A stretch of 64,000 nucleotides of DNA from Enteroscipio rubneri. GTDB lineage: Bacteria > Actinomycetota > Coriobacteriia > Coriobacteriales > Eggerthellaceae. Of this stretch, positions 16,711 to 25,509 are shown piece by piece (within the stretch, counting starts at the first letter, position 1; each line of letters starts with the position of its first letter). The translations under genes and the position numbers were made by a program. A model generated the notes under the pieces. It had not been told where the DNA came from and did no database searches. It saw only the letters and a list, made by a program, of their open reading frames with translations. The DNA is taken from positions 43,451-107,450 of the forward strand of contig NZ_PPEK01000010.1 of assembly GCF_002899715.1 (NCBI RefSeq), read 5' to 3'.

Positions 16711-17136
16711 AAAAAGCACTCCTCACGGTGCCGTCCGCATGCATAGCTGCCGTTATCGCACATACCTGCCGTTATCGCGAGATTTTTTCTACCCGTTTCG
16801 CACGATCAGAACGGCAGGGCGCTGACCTCGAGGGAATTGCCGTATGAGCTGAAGGACGACACGCGCAGGATGCGTACTCCAACCAAACGTCCCTCTGCAA
16901 CTTGAAGCATTCTTGGAGCGGTTCTCAACTCGATTCGCCCATCGTCCAACGAGAAGTCAGAGACTCACGGGGGAAGGCGGGCGCCGGTAGGGGCTGCGGA
17001 GGCTCGGACGCTCCCCCCCCCCCGAATCACTTCCATCGAACTGCAGGCTCGCGCACGCCGTCCGGACCCCTCGGCTCGGCGGCCGCCCCGGCGACCGCAG
17101 GCAGAAGATCGCCCCGGGAGGCGTCCGACCCACGCG

Positions 17137-17628
17137 TTACAGCCCGAGGCTCTCCACCCAGCGGCCCACCTCGGCCTCGCTTGCGTGGCTCGAGAGGCGT
17201 TTGCCGGGCTTCCACGTCGTCGCCGGCGAGCAGCAAGCGTGCAGGATGGACTCGGTGCCGCCCAGGCCGCTGCCGCCCGACGTGGCGAAGGGCACGACCG
17301 TCTTGCCCGAGAAATCGTAGGCTTCCAGAAACGTGCTGATGATCGTCGGCGCCACGTACCACCAGATGGGGAAGCCGACGAACACGATGTCGTAGGCGTC
17401 CATGTTGCCTACGCGACTCGCGACAGCCGGGCGCGAGGAGGGGTCGTTCATCTCGACGCTGCTGCGGCTTCGCTTGTCGTTCCAATCGAGGTCGGCCGCC
17501 GTGTAGCGCACGGCGGGCTCGATCTCGTGCAGGTCGCCGCCCGTCGTCTGCGCGATCGTCCGCGCGAGCCGCTCCGTCTCGCCGCTTGCGGAAAAGTACG
17601 CCACGAGGATCTTCTTGTCGTTCGCCAT
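17137..17628 (-). CDS. Flavodoxin-family protein
   Basis: A 163-residue flavodoxin-like FMN protein. The N-terminus has the phosphate-binding loop YFSASGETERLA (residues 11-22), then DIVFVGFPIWWYVAP near 80 and FATSGGSGLGGTE near 113. Such proteins carry electrons or reduce quinone-like or disulfide substrates. ATG 17628 follows AAGGAGA. A MerR-type promoter lies upstream and a broken merR-like gene lies divergently beyond it, which suggests a stress-induced reductase (inference). The C-terminal WKPGKRLSSHASEAEVGRWV is typical of this subgroup. Confidence 0.9.
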   Translation of the reverse strand: MANDKKILVAYFSASGETERLARTIAQTTGGDLHEIEPAVRYTAADLDWNDKRSRSSVEMNDPSSRPAVASRVGNMDAYDIVFVGFPIWWYVAPTIISTFLEAYDFSGKTVVPFATSGGSGLGGTESILHACCSPATTWKPGKRLSSHASEAEVGRWVESLGL

Positions 17629-17663
17629 GAGGGTCTCCTTTTGCTCGAATCGGTTGCGATCCC

Positions 17664-17694
17664 ATCGTAGTACCTGGAGCGAACTCGAAGTCAA
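17664..17694 (-). promoter_or_regulatory. MerR-type promoter/operator of the flavodoxin gene
   Basis: On the minus strand: -35 TTGACT (17689-17694), an exact 19-bp spacer with TCGAGTTCGCTCCAGG, and -10 TACGAT (17664-17669). It has the same architecture and CTCCAGG half-site as the promoters at 13306 and 35044. Confidence 0.85.
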
Positions 17695-17839
17695 CGGGTA
17701 ATTTCACGGAAGCGCAGAAAGGCCCAGCCGGCGCGCGCTTCCTCATCCGAAACGGCGCGGCCGAACGAAGGTCGCCAAGATTTCCCGGGCTTGCCTGCGT
17801 TCGTTCGCTGCCCGAAGATTTGCGCTTGATTTTTTTTAA

Positions 17840-18183
17840 ACCATCTGTTACTACGAGCGCATAGGACTCATCCCTCATGTCACGCACCTGCCGAACAACA
17901 CCCGCAACTTCACCGAATACGATTGCGGCTAGGTGGAGTTCATCCGTTGCATGCGCGAATCGGATGTGCAGATAAAAGCCCTTGTCGAATACGTGGGCTC
18001 TTCCAGATAGGCGAGCGCATCACCACCGCACGTCTTGAGATACTCGTCGAGCAACGCGACATACTGAACGCGAAGCTCGAGGAGATGAAGGTCACCGTAC
18101 AGCGCCTCGACGGTAAGATCGCCAGCTACCGGACCGATGGAAAATACGTCGAAACCGGCGACGAATGGCTACGTCGGGAATAA
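17840..18183 (+). pseudogene. Degraded MerR-family regulator
   Basis: The translation from 17840 gives TICYYERIGLIPHVTH, then NTRNFTEYDCG, a TAG stop (17930-17932), then VEFIRCMRESDVQIKALVEY. The frame then breaks near 17990 and continues in another frame as LFQIGERITTARLEILVEQRD and a coiled coil, MEEMKVTVQRLDGKIASYRT in outline, ending at 18183. The order (wing with YYERIGLI, RNFTE, helix, LVEQRD dimerisation helix) is that of AdhR-like MerR regulators. The first helix is missing and there is an internal stop plus a frameshift. It lies divergent to the flavodoxin that bears a MerR-type promoter. Confidence 0.85.
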
Positions 18184-18225
18184 CCGCTTGCGCGCTCCGT
18201 CCGCGCCACCGATTTAGAGAATCGT

Positions 18226-18384
18226 GGCCGTTTTCGACGGAAATTCACCGCCTTGGGCAGCGCGATGCAGTCGAAACCGCGAGCGGATTGCCTCGCGTCT
18301 ACGTTTTACCAGCTCAGTGTTGAGCGTTAAACAGCGTGGATCCCCGAGGACCCGATCGACGACGAATTTCCGTCGAAAACGGCC
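18226..18384. repeat. Inverted-repeat element B (perfect 21-bp arms)
   Basis: A perfect 21-bp inverted repeat: the left arm 18226-18246 begins GGCCGTTTTCGACGG and the right arm 18364-18384 is its exact reverse complement. The 117-bp interior contains GCTCA-GTGT-TGAGC. It is noncoding and lies between the merR remnant and a LysR gene. The architecture is like the other elements but the arm sequence is different. Confidence 0.75.
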
Positions 18385-18453
18385 GCCAGTCGGCTATGCG
18401 TCGTCTCTTCTTCGCAATCGCCGGAACGGGCTCGCGCGCGCCGCCGCTTCGTC

Positions 18454-19332
18454 TTAGCCGCATTCCTCCTGCAAGCAGCCTAGAAACGTCTCGGCGGCCT
18501 TCGAGAGGCGGCGATGCTTCTTCCAAACCACGTCAATGTTCGAGGAGAGCGGCGGGTCGAGCGGCCGGAAGCACAGCGGGCCGCCAGGGACCGTCTTCAC
18601 CAGCCCGTCGTAGCAGATGGCCGACCCGAGGCCCTCCTCCACCATGAGCGCCCCGTTGAACACGAGGTTGTACGTGGCCACCACGTCCCAGGAATCGAAC
18701 GCCTCGCCCGCCCACGCCTGCATGACGCCCGCCTTGAGCGCCTGGCGCGAGCAGATGACGGGATGCGCGGCCAGGTCGTCGGCGCGCACGGCGGGAAGAT
18801 CCGCCAAGGGGGAATCCGCGCGCATGAGCACGCCCCAGGTGTCGAGCGTCGGCAGCGGGCACGACAGGCAGTCGGGACGGCTCACGGCCTCGAATTCCAC
18901 CATGAAGTCGAACAGCCCCTCGTTGAAGCGGTTCATCAAATCGGCGCTTGTGCCGCTGAACAGATGGAAATGCACGCCGGGATGCTCGTCGCGCGCCCGT
19001 TTCGCCGCACGCAGGATGATGCGCATGGCGTCCGACTCGCCGCACCCGACGTACACGTCGCCGGCCACGGCGCGCTCGGGCTGGGCCAGCTCGGCCTCGG
19101 CCTTGTCGGCCAGCTCCACGATGGCCTCGGCGTACTCGCGCAGGCGCACTCCCTCGTCGGTGAGCACGATGCGCTTGGCCCCGCGCTCGAACAGCTGCTT
19201 GCCGAAGCCCCGCTCCAAGTCGGCCAGCTGGCGCGACAGCGTGGGCTGCGTCACATGCAGCGCCTTCGCCGCGTTCGAGACGGTGCCCTCCTGCGCGAGG
19301 GCGAGGAAGTACCTGAGCGTCCGAAGCTCCAT
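18454..19332 (-). CDS. LysR-family transcriptional regulator
   Basis: A 292-residue LysR protein. The DNA-binding domain is MELRTLRYFLALAQEGTVSN, then HVTQPTLSRQLADLERGFG, and the effector domain starts near 90. ATG 19332 is used because GGAGG precedes it. It is divergent from an MFS transporter with 122 bp between, so it probably regulates that exporter. It is of the same subgroup as the LysR at 27542 (shared LHVTQPTLSRQL and late VVWKK/LIWKK segments) and distinct from the pair at 4595 and 44451. Confidence 0.93.
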   Translation of the reverse strand: MELRTLRYFLALAQEGTVSNAAKALHVTQPTLSRQLADLERGFGKQLFERGAKRIVLTDEGVRLREYAEAIVELADKAEAELAQPERAVAGDVYVGCGESDAMRIILRAAKRARDEHPGVHFHLFSGTSADLMNRFNEGLFDFMVEFEAVSRPDCLSCPLPTLDTWGVLMRADSPLADLPAVRADDLAAHPVICSRQALKAGVMQAWAGEAFDSWDVVATYNLVFNGALMVEEGLGSAICYDGLVKTVPGGPLCFRPLDPPLSSNIDVVWKKHRRLSKAAETFLGCLQEECG

Positions 19333-19349
19333 GTCGTCCTCCGATTCTC

Positions 19350-19368
19350 TATACCCGATAGGCATATA
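19350..19368. promoter_or_regulatory. Candidate LysR operator in the divergent LysR-MFS region
   Basis: TATACCCGATAGGCATATA is a 19-bp near-dyad centred between the divergent genes, just upstream of the LysR ribosome site. It fits a T-N11-A LysR box and suggests autoregulation. Confidence 0.45.
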
Positions 19369-19454
19369 AAGACTTTCATTATAAGCATTGGCTATTTTAC
19401 CACGAGGGCGGTACGGTGGATAAGGAAGACAGGGACCATTCGTTGGAGGCCTCT

Positions 19455-20714
19455 ATGAGCACCGGAAACCTCGCGAGCCCCCGGCGCACCGCGTTCGCGG
19501 CGGCGCTGCTGGTCGCGCTCGCGTTCGCGCTCGGCTTCGCCGAGTTCGTGCTGATCGGCATCACACCCGCCGTGGCCGAGGGGCTGGGCGAGCCGCTCAC
19601 GCTCGTCGGCGACCTCGTGGGTTATTACGCGCTCGCCTGCGCCGTCGCCACGCCCGTCGTTGCGCTCGCCACGGCGCGCGCCGACCGCTTCAAGGTGATG
19701 GCAGCGCTGCTGGCGGTGTTCTGCGTCGGCAACCTGCTCACGCTGTTCGCCGACGATTACGCGCTGCTGCTCGTCTCGCGCATGCTGCCCGCCGCCACAT
19801 CAGGCACGCTTTTGGCCCTCGCGCTCACCTACGTGCCCGACATCGTGGCGAAGGAGCGCGTGGCCGCCGTGCTGGGCCTCGTGCTGGCCGGGTTCTCGGT
19901 GTCGAGCGTCGTCGGCGTGCCCATCGGCACTGCGCTGGCCGACATGCTCGGATGGAAGGCGGCCTACGCCTGCGTGTTCGCGCTCGGCCTGGCCGTGAGC
20001 GCCGCCCTGCTGCCGGCGCTCCCCCGCGGCTCCTCCGCGCATGCTGCAGGCGCTGCTCCCACCCTGCGATCGCAACTGCGCTTGCTCGGCGACGCGCGCG
20101 TGCTGGGCGCCGCCGCCATGATCCTCGTAGGCGCGGCATCCACCTACGTGTTCTACACCTATCTCGCGCCCGTCCTCGCCGACGTCGTCGGCCTCGACGC
20201 GCCCGGCGCGAGCCTCGTGCTGCTGCTGTTCGGCGCTGCGTGCGTGGGCTCGAACCTGCTGTCGGGCTGGGTGGCGGGCCGCTTCGGGCTGCGCGCGCTG
20301 CCCGTCGTCTTCGCGGTGCACGCGGCCTTGCTGGCGCTTTTGGCCGCGAGCCTTCCCGCCGGGGTAGTCGGCATCGCGAACATCCTCGCGGTGGGCCTGC
20401 TCATGTACGTGATGAACTCCACCGTGCAGATGCTGTTCCAGGACGTCGCCCGCGCCGACTACCCGAGCGCCCTCACGTTCTCCGCCTCACTGCACCCCAT
20501 GGCGTTCAACGCGGGCATCGCGCTGGGATCGTTCGCGGGAGGCCTCGTGGTGAACGCGGGAGGCCTGCTGGCCACCGGGCCGACAGGTGCCGTGCTGGCC
20601 CTCGCAGCAGCCGCGCTGGCGTTGATGCTCGTCCGCATGACTGCGCATCGCAACGCCGAAGGCCCCGTCGATGCCTCCCGCGTCTCCGAAGCGGCCGCAA
20701 ACGAGCTGGAGTAA
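19455..20714 (+). CDS. MFS transporter (AraJ/chloramphenicol-exporter type)
   Basis: A 419-residue polytopic protein with about 12 hydrophobic segments. The DHA1-type features are FAEFVLIGITPAVAEGLG (first helix), DRFKVMA after helix 2 and SRMLPAATSGTLLALALTYV (helix 4 motif), with VLAGFSVSSVVGVPIG following as the antiporter-like motif C. It probably exports a drug or sugar-like compound by proton antiport. ATG 19455 follows TTGGAGG; the upstream in-frame GTG (19416) is less likely. Its divergent LysR neighbour is the probable regulator. Confidence 0.92.
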   Translation: MSTGNLASPRRTAFAAALLVALAFALGFAEFVLIGITPAVAEGLGEPLTLVGDLVGYYALACAVATPVVALATARADRFKVMAALLAVFCVGNLLTLFADDYALLLVSRMLPAATSGTLLALALTYVPDIVAKERVAAVLGLVLAGFSVSSVVGVPIGTALADMLGWKAAYACVFALGLAVSAALLPALPRGSSAHAAGAAPTLRSQLRLLGDARVLGAAAMILVGAASTYVFYTYLAPVLADVVGLDAPGASLVLLLFGAACVGSNLLSGWVAGRFGLRALPVVFAVHAALLALLAASLPAGVVGIANILAVGLLMYVMNSTVQMLFQDVARADYPSALTFSASLHPMAFNAGIALGSFAGGLVVNAGGLLATGPTGAVLALAAAALALMLVRMTAHRNAEGPVDASRVSEAAANELE

Positions 20715-20889
20715 TCAGCTGGACCGAGGATGCGTTGTTCGGGCGCTGCGCGTGCTCCGCTCTTCGATCATGGCTCTTGGGTCGAGATGATCAGGCATCG
20801 CAGAAGGACGTGCGCGGGAAGGTGGAATCCGGTAGGATGCATCCAGGACAAGTTCGGCGCGTGGCACGTGCGAACAGGAGGCCGTAGCA

Positions 20890-22719
20890 ATGCTGGATAT
20901 CAAGCGCATGCTGGCGAGCGCACCGCACAAGCCGGAGGACGTTGAGCTGCAGGAGCTCTTCACGCCATGGGGCGAGGCACTGGCAGCGGGAGACGAACGC
21001 CAGGCGGTCCATCCCCAGCCTCAGCTTGCACGCGAGAACTTCGAGCTGCTCGACGGTTGGTGGGACTACGCGATCAAAACAGCCGACGAAGCGGCCGACG
21101 CATGGCGGCGAGCGGATGGACCGGAGACGTGGGACGGGCACATACGCGTGCCCTACTCGCCGGAAGCACCACTCTCGGGCGTGAACCGGCAGGTGCAGCC
21201 AAACGAGCTTCTGTGGTACCGACGGACGTTTGCCACGCCCGATCTTACCGACGACAGGCGCGTCATCCTTCATTTCGAGGCGGTGGATCACGCGTGCGCC
21301 TGCTACGTGAACGGTTCGTGCGCGGGCGAGCACGTGGGCGGCTATCTGCCGTTTTCCTTCGACGTCACGGACCTCTTGGAAGACACGGGGAACGAGCTGG
21401 TCGTGTGCGTGCATGACCCAAGCGACGCGGGCACTCAGCTGCGCGGCAAGCAGCGACGTGCACGAGGCGGCATCTGGTACACCGCGCAGAGCGGCATGTG
21501 GCAAAGCGTGTGGGTAGAGACGATACCCGAGGAACATATCGTCGCACTTACGATCGACCCGCGTCCCGACGAGGAAAAACTCGCGATCGCTGCGACTGTG
21601 CACGGAGACGCGACGCTGGCCGTGCGCCTCCTCGACAACGGCGCCACGATAGCGTGCGCCGAAGCGCCTGCAGAGGATGGGCGCTGCGAGCTCGCGCTGG
21701 ATGTGCCCGAACCGCATCTTTGGAGCCCGGACGATCCGCACCTTTACGACCTCGAGCTCTCCTTCGGACACGATCGCACGAGAAGCTACTGCGCCTTCCG
21801 CACCGTGAGCGTCGAGCCGGACGCGCAGGGCGTACCGCGCTTCCACCTCAACCACAAGCCGCTCTTCCTGCGAGGCGTGCTCGACCAAGGCTACTGGCCC
21901 GACGGCCTCATGACCGCGCCCGTCGACGAGGCGCTCGCCTTCGATGTACGCACGATGCGAGAGTTGGGCTTCAACCTTTTGCGCAAGCATATCAAAGTGG
22001 AGTCCGATCGGTACTATTATTGGTGCGACAAGCTGGGCATGCTCGTATGGCAGGACATGGTGAGCGGCGGCGCAACTCCAAGCCCTTGGCATTCCAGCTA
22101 CAAGCCCACGTTCTTCCGCAGATCGTGGAGCCGCTACGCCGACGACGACCCGCACCACTTCCCCGGTCTGGCCGCCGACGATCCGATGTTTCGCACAGAA
22201 TGGATCGCTGCGTGCGAAGGCACGGTGGAGCACCTGCGCAACCACCCCTGCATCTGCGCCTGGGTGCTGTTCAACGAGGCGTGGGGGCAGTTCGAAGCCC
22301 GTCGGGCGGTCGGACTTGTGCGCCGTCTCGATCCGACGCGCCCCATCGACGCCGTGAGCGGTTGGTACGACCAACGTTGCGGCGACTTTCTGAGCGTGCA
22401 CAACTACTTCCGTCCACTCGAGGTGTACGCCGATGCAGCTCGGCCGCACCGTGCGTTCGTGATCTCGGAATTCGGTGGGCTGTCGCTTCGCGTGCCGGGG
22501 CACAGCGCGCTTCCCACGTCGTACGGATACGGCTCATTCGGTAACCTCACGTCGTTTCGGGCCGGCGTGCGCTCGGTGCTCGCCCAGGCCAACGCGCTCG
22601 AGGCCAAAGGACTAGCCGGCTACGTGTACACCCAACTTTCCGACGTGGAAGAGGAGACGAACGGTCTCATTACCTACGACCGACGCGTGAACAAGCTCGA
22701 GGAGGGCGAGTGCTTATGA
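20890..22719 (+). CDS. Glycoside hydrolase family 2 (probable beta-galactosidase)
   Basis: A 609-residue GH2 enzyme. The sugar-binding jelly-roll (about 50-190) has LWYRRTFATPD and YVNGSCAGEHVGGYLPF, followed by an immunoglobulin-like domain (about 200-310). The TIM barrel has NHKPLFLRGVLDQGYWPDGL, the acid/base motif LFNEAWGQ near 458 and the nucleophile in VISEFGG near 522. There is no signal peptide, so it is cytoplasmic. Galactokinase and GalT are encoded immediately downstream and overlap, which points to galactoside substrates. A glucuronidase or mannosidase activity is possible from the fold alone. Confidence 0.93.
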   Translation: MLDIKRMLASAPHKPEDVELQELFTPWGEALAAGDERQAVHPQPQLARENFELLDGWWDYAIKTADEAADAWRRADGPETWDGHIRVPYSPEAPLSGVNRQVQPNELLWYRRTFATPDLTDDRRVILHFEAVDHACACYVNGSCAGEHVGGYLPFSFDVTDLLEDTGNELVVCVHDPSDAGTQLRGKQRRARGGIWYTAQSGMWQSVWVETIPEEHIVALTIDPRPDEEKLAIAATVHGDATLAVRLLDNGATIACAEAPAEDGRCELALDVPEPHLWSPDDPHLYDLELSFGHDRTRSYCAFRTVSVEPDAQGVPRFHLNHKPLFLRGVLDQGYWPDGLMTAPVDEALAFDVRTMRELGFNLLRKHIKVESDRYYYWCDKLGMLVWQDMVSGGATPSPWHSSYKPTFFRRSWSRYADDDPHHFPGLAADDPMFRTEWIAACEGTVEHLRNHPCICAWVLFNEAWGQFEARRAVGLVRRLDPTRPIDAVSGWYDQRCGDFLSVHNYFRPLEVYADAARPHRAFVISEFGGLSLRVPGHSALPTSYGYGSFGNLTSFRAGVRSVLAQANALEAKGLAGYVYTQLSDVEEETNGLITYDRRVNKLEEGECL

Positions 22720-23954
22720 CGCGGACCGAAGGCGAAGCTCTGGACCTGCTGCGTTGGCGATTCGCGGAACGATTCGGCGGCACGGGCGACGCAAGCCGCA
22801 GCGCGTTCGCATTCGCATCCGCACCGGGACGCGTGGAGTTGGCTGGGAATCACACCGATCACCAGGGCGGACGCACCATCTCCACAGCCATCGACCGGCG
22901 CATGTTCGCCCTGGCGGCACCAAACGGCACGGATGAGATCCGCGTGAGCATGGAGGGCTTCGGCGAGGCGAGCGTCTACGTGCAAGACCTTGCGCCGCGT
23001 GCAGATGAGCGCGGCACGCCTCTATCGCTCGTGCGCGGCATGGCCGCCGCCTCCGCGCGCGGAGGCGGGAAGCTGCGAGGCTTCGACGCCGTCACGTGCT
23101 CGGACATCCCCTCCGGCTGCGGCGTCTCGTCGTCGGCCGCCTTCGAGATGCTGCTGGCGATGCTGATCCGCACGGTGTGCGGCCCGGACAGCTTGGATCC
23201 GCGCCGCAGCGTCGTCCAGCTCGCGCTCGACGGCTCATGGGCCGAAGCCGTTTACTTCGGCAAGCCCTCGGGCGCGCAGGATCAGTTGGCGAGCGCCTTC
23301 GGCGGCATCGCGGAGCTCGACTTCGCGGGCGAGATGCCACGCGTCTCTCCGGTCGCCTTCGACATGAGCGCGTGCGGGCACTCGCTGCTGCTGGTGGACA
23401 GCCGCTGCGACCACACGCGGCACACCGACGAGTTCGTAGCCGTCCCCGCCGACATGTTCGCCGTCGCGCGGCGCTTCGGGCGCAGGCGGCTCCAAGACGT
23501 TCCCTTTGAAGCGTTCCTCTCCGAACTCGCGGGCGTACGCGCCGACCTGGGCGATCGGGCGGCCCTGCGCGCGCTCCACTTCTTCGAGGAGACGCATCGC
23601 GTCGCCGCGCAGAAGCATGCGCTCGAAGCCGGCGACTTTGCGACGTTCCTCGAGCTCGTTCGACTGTCGGGCGCCTCGTCGGCGCAGTATCTCCAGAACG
23701 TGTCGCCGCGCGCCGACCACACGGGCTCCGAGCAGAGCGCCATGGTTGCGCTTGCGCTGTGCGCGCATCTTCTGGGCAATCGCGGGGCGTTCCGCATCCA
23801 CGGCGGCGGATTCGGCGGCAGCGTGCTCGCCTTCGTGCCCGAGGGCGAGACTGAGATGTTCCGCGCGAGGATGGACGAGCTTTTGGGCTACGAGGCCTGC
23901 ATGCCGGTGACCATCGGCGCACCCGGCGTGCGTGCAAGGAGGCTCATCCGATGA
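22716..23954 (+). CDS. galK: Galactokinase
   Basis: A 412-residue GHMP kinase that phosphorylates galactose at C1. Motif 1 is PGRVELAGNHTDHQGG near 35 (galactokinase signature, with N for the usual E), motif 2 GCGVSSSAAFE near 133 and motif 3 HGGGFGGSVLAF near 365. The start ATG overlaps the GH2 stop as ATGA, and the gene's own stop overlaps galT the same way, so all three are coupled in one transcript. Confidence 0.93.
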   Translation: MTRTEGEALDLLRWRFAERFGGTGDASRSAFAFASAPGRVELAGNHTDHQGGRTISTAIDRRMFALAAPNGTDEIRVSMEGFGEASVYVQDLAPRADERGTPLSLVRGMAAASARGGGKLRGFDAVTCSDIPSGCGVSSSAAFEMLLAMLIRTVCGPDSLDPRRSVVQLALDGSWAEAVYFGKPSGAQDQLASAFGGIAELDFAGEMPRVSPVAFDMSACGHSLLLVDSRCDHTRHTDEFVAVPADMFAVARRFGRRRLQDVPFEAFLSELAGVRADLGDRAALRALHFFEETHRVAAQKHALEAGDFATFLELVRLSGASSAQYLQNVSPRADHTGSEQSAMVALALCAHLLGNRGAFRIHGGGFGGSVLAFVPEGETEMFRARMDELLGYEACMPVTIGAPGVRARRLIR

Positions 23955-25312
23955 GCGCGCCGCTGCCCGCGCCAGCTGAGGTGCGCGCGGAGTTCGACCG
24001 CCTGCTCGCGCTGGATGCAGAGGCCGCGGTGGCATACCTGCATCGCCTCGGAACCTCGAGCGGCTACATCGACGAAAGGGCCGTTGCGCGGAACATCTGC
24101 TGGACCGCAGCGAGCCCTTACGGCACTCTGGAGATGACCATCAACTTGTCCAAGCCCGAAAAGGACCCGCGCGCCATCGCCGCGGCACAAGCGGGAGCCG
24201 CCTCGATTTCCAATGCCACGGCGGACGCCGCGCAACCTGCAGCCTCTCACAGCACCCCGCCATCGCCGTCATTCCCCCAATGCGAGCTCTGCTGGGAGAA
24301 CGAGAGCATTTGCCGTGCGCCCGGACGCACGGCAAAGCCCGGTCTGCGCATCGCCCGCATCGAGCTTTCCGGCGAGCGCTGGGGCCTTCAGTTCTCGCCC
24401 TATGCGTACTTCCACGAACATTGCGTCGCGCTTTCGGCCGAGCACCGGCCCATGAAGATCGACGCGGCCTGCTTCGTGCGGTTGCTCGATTTCGTCGACC
24501 TGTTTCCGTTCTACTTCATTGGGTCGAACGCCGACCTGCCCATTGTGGGCGGATCCATCCTCTCGCACGACCACTTCCAGGGCGGGCGGCACGTGCTCCC
24601 GCTTATGAAGGCGCCCATCGAGCGCAACGTAGCGCTGCCGGGGACGCCCCAGGTGCGCTGCGGCATCGTGCGCTGGCCGGCATCGACGCTGCGGCTTGTC
24701 TCGGAGGACCGAGTCGCTCTCGCCCGCGTCGCCGCTCGCGTCCTGAAGACATGGCAGGGCTTCTCCTTCGAGCCGTGCGGCATCGTCGCGCAGGATGCGG
24801 ACGGCCCCCACAATACGCTCAACCCTATCGTGCGTCGAAGGGGTGCTCTTTACGTGATGGACCTCGTGCTGCGCAACAATCGTACAGACAAAACTCATCC
24901 TTGGGGCGTTTTTCACGCTCATGAAAAGCTGCACCACATCAAGAAGGAGAACATCGGCCTCATCGAGATCATGGGGCTCGCTGTCCTGCCGCCGCGCCTC
25001 GCACGCGAGCTCCCCCGGACGGGATGCGAGCTCGTTGAAGCCGCTCGGGCAGAACGGGCCCCCGACGAAATTGAGAGTCGCCTGCGCGCGTGCGAAGGAA
25101 CCGCCTCGCACGCCGCCTGGGCCGCCGACATCCTCGCCAGGCGCAGAGCCGAGCTCGCCGCTCCCACCGCCGGTGAATACGATCCGATCCACCCTGTCCT
25201 GCGCGACGAGGTCGCCCGCGCCTTCACCGCCATCCTCGAGACGACCGGCGTCTTCAAGCGCAATGCGACAGGAGCCTCCGGCTGGAATGCCTTCTTCTCG
25301 GAATTCGCATGA
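23951..25312 (+). CDS. galT: UDP-glucose-hexose-1-phosphate uridylyltransferase, class II
   Basis: A 453-residue GalT of the Gram-positive class II type. It has YLHRLGTSSGYIDER near 33, CELCWENES near 113, SPYAYFHEHCVAL near 150 and the key GGSILSHDHFQGGRHVLP near 200 with the active-site histidines. It completes the Leloir pathway by exchanging UMP between galactose-1-P and UDP-glucose. No galE is in the window. There is a longer Ala/Pro-rich insertion near residues 76-105 compared with what I expect of the family. Confidence 0.93.
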   Translation: MSAPLPAPAEVRAEFDRLLALDAEAAVAYLHRLGTSSGYIDERAVARNICWTAASPYGTLEMTINLSKPEKDPRAIAAAQAGAASISNATADAAQPAASHSTPPSPSFPQCELCWENESICRAPGRTAKPGLRIARIELSGERWGLQFSPYAYFHEHCVALSAEHRPMKIDAACFVRLLDFVDLFPFYFIGSNADLPIVGGSILSHDHFQGGRHVLPLMKAPIERNVALPGTPQVRCGIVRWPASTLRLVSEDRVALARVAARVLKTWQGFSFEPCGIVAQDADGPHNTLNPIVRRRGALYVMDLVLRNNRTDKTHPWGVFHAHEKLHHIKKENIGLIEIMGLAVLPPRLARELPRTGCELVEAARAERAPDEIESRLRACEGTASHAAWAADILARRRAELAAPTAGEYDPIHPVLRDEVARAFTAILETTGVFKRNATGASGWNAFFSEFA

Positions 25313-25509
25313 GCTTTCAACTCGGTCGAAACACTCGCCGCAGTACATGACGAACCCGCGTCAGCACGGCAGCGCGTCAACGGCGTCTTCCCGGTAGGGC
25401 GCGTTCGCACCGTCTCATCGGCCGATCGCCTTCGGAGCACCGTCGCCCACCAGAAGCATGCTCGCATCGCCTACGGGACGCATGCCGCAGCTACGCAAGA
25501 TCGTAGCTT

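Larger units (their letters stand above)
16121..17136. other. 1-kb intergenic region
   Basis: Apart from the leader hairpin, the gene remnant and inverted-repeat element A, I see no gene. It also contains three scattered copies of CAGACGCAT (16414, 16453, 16495) and an 11-cytosine run at 17013-17023. Confidence 0.45.
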
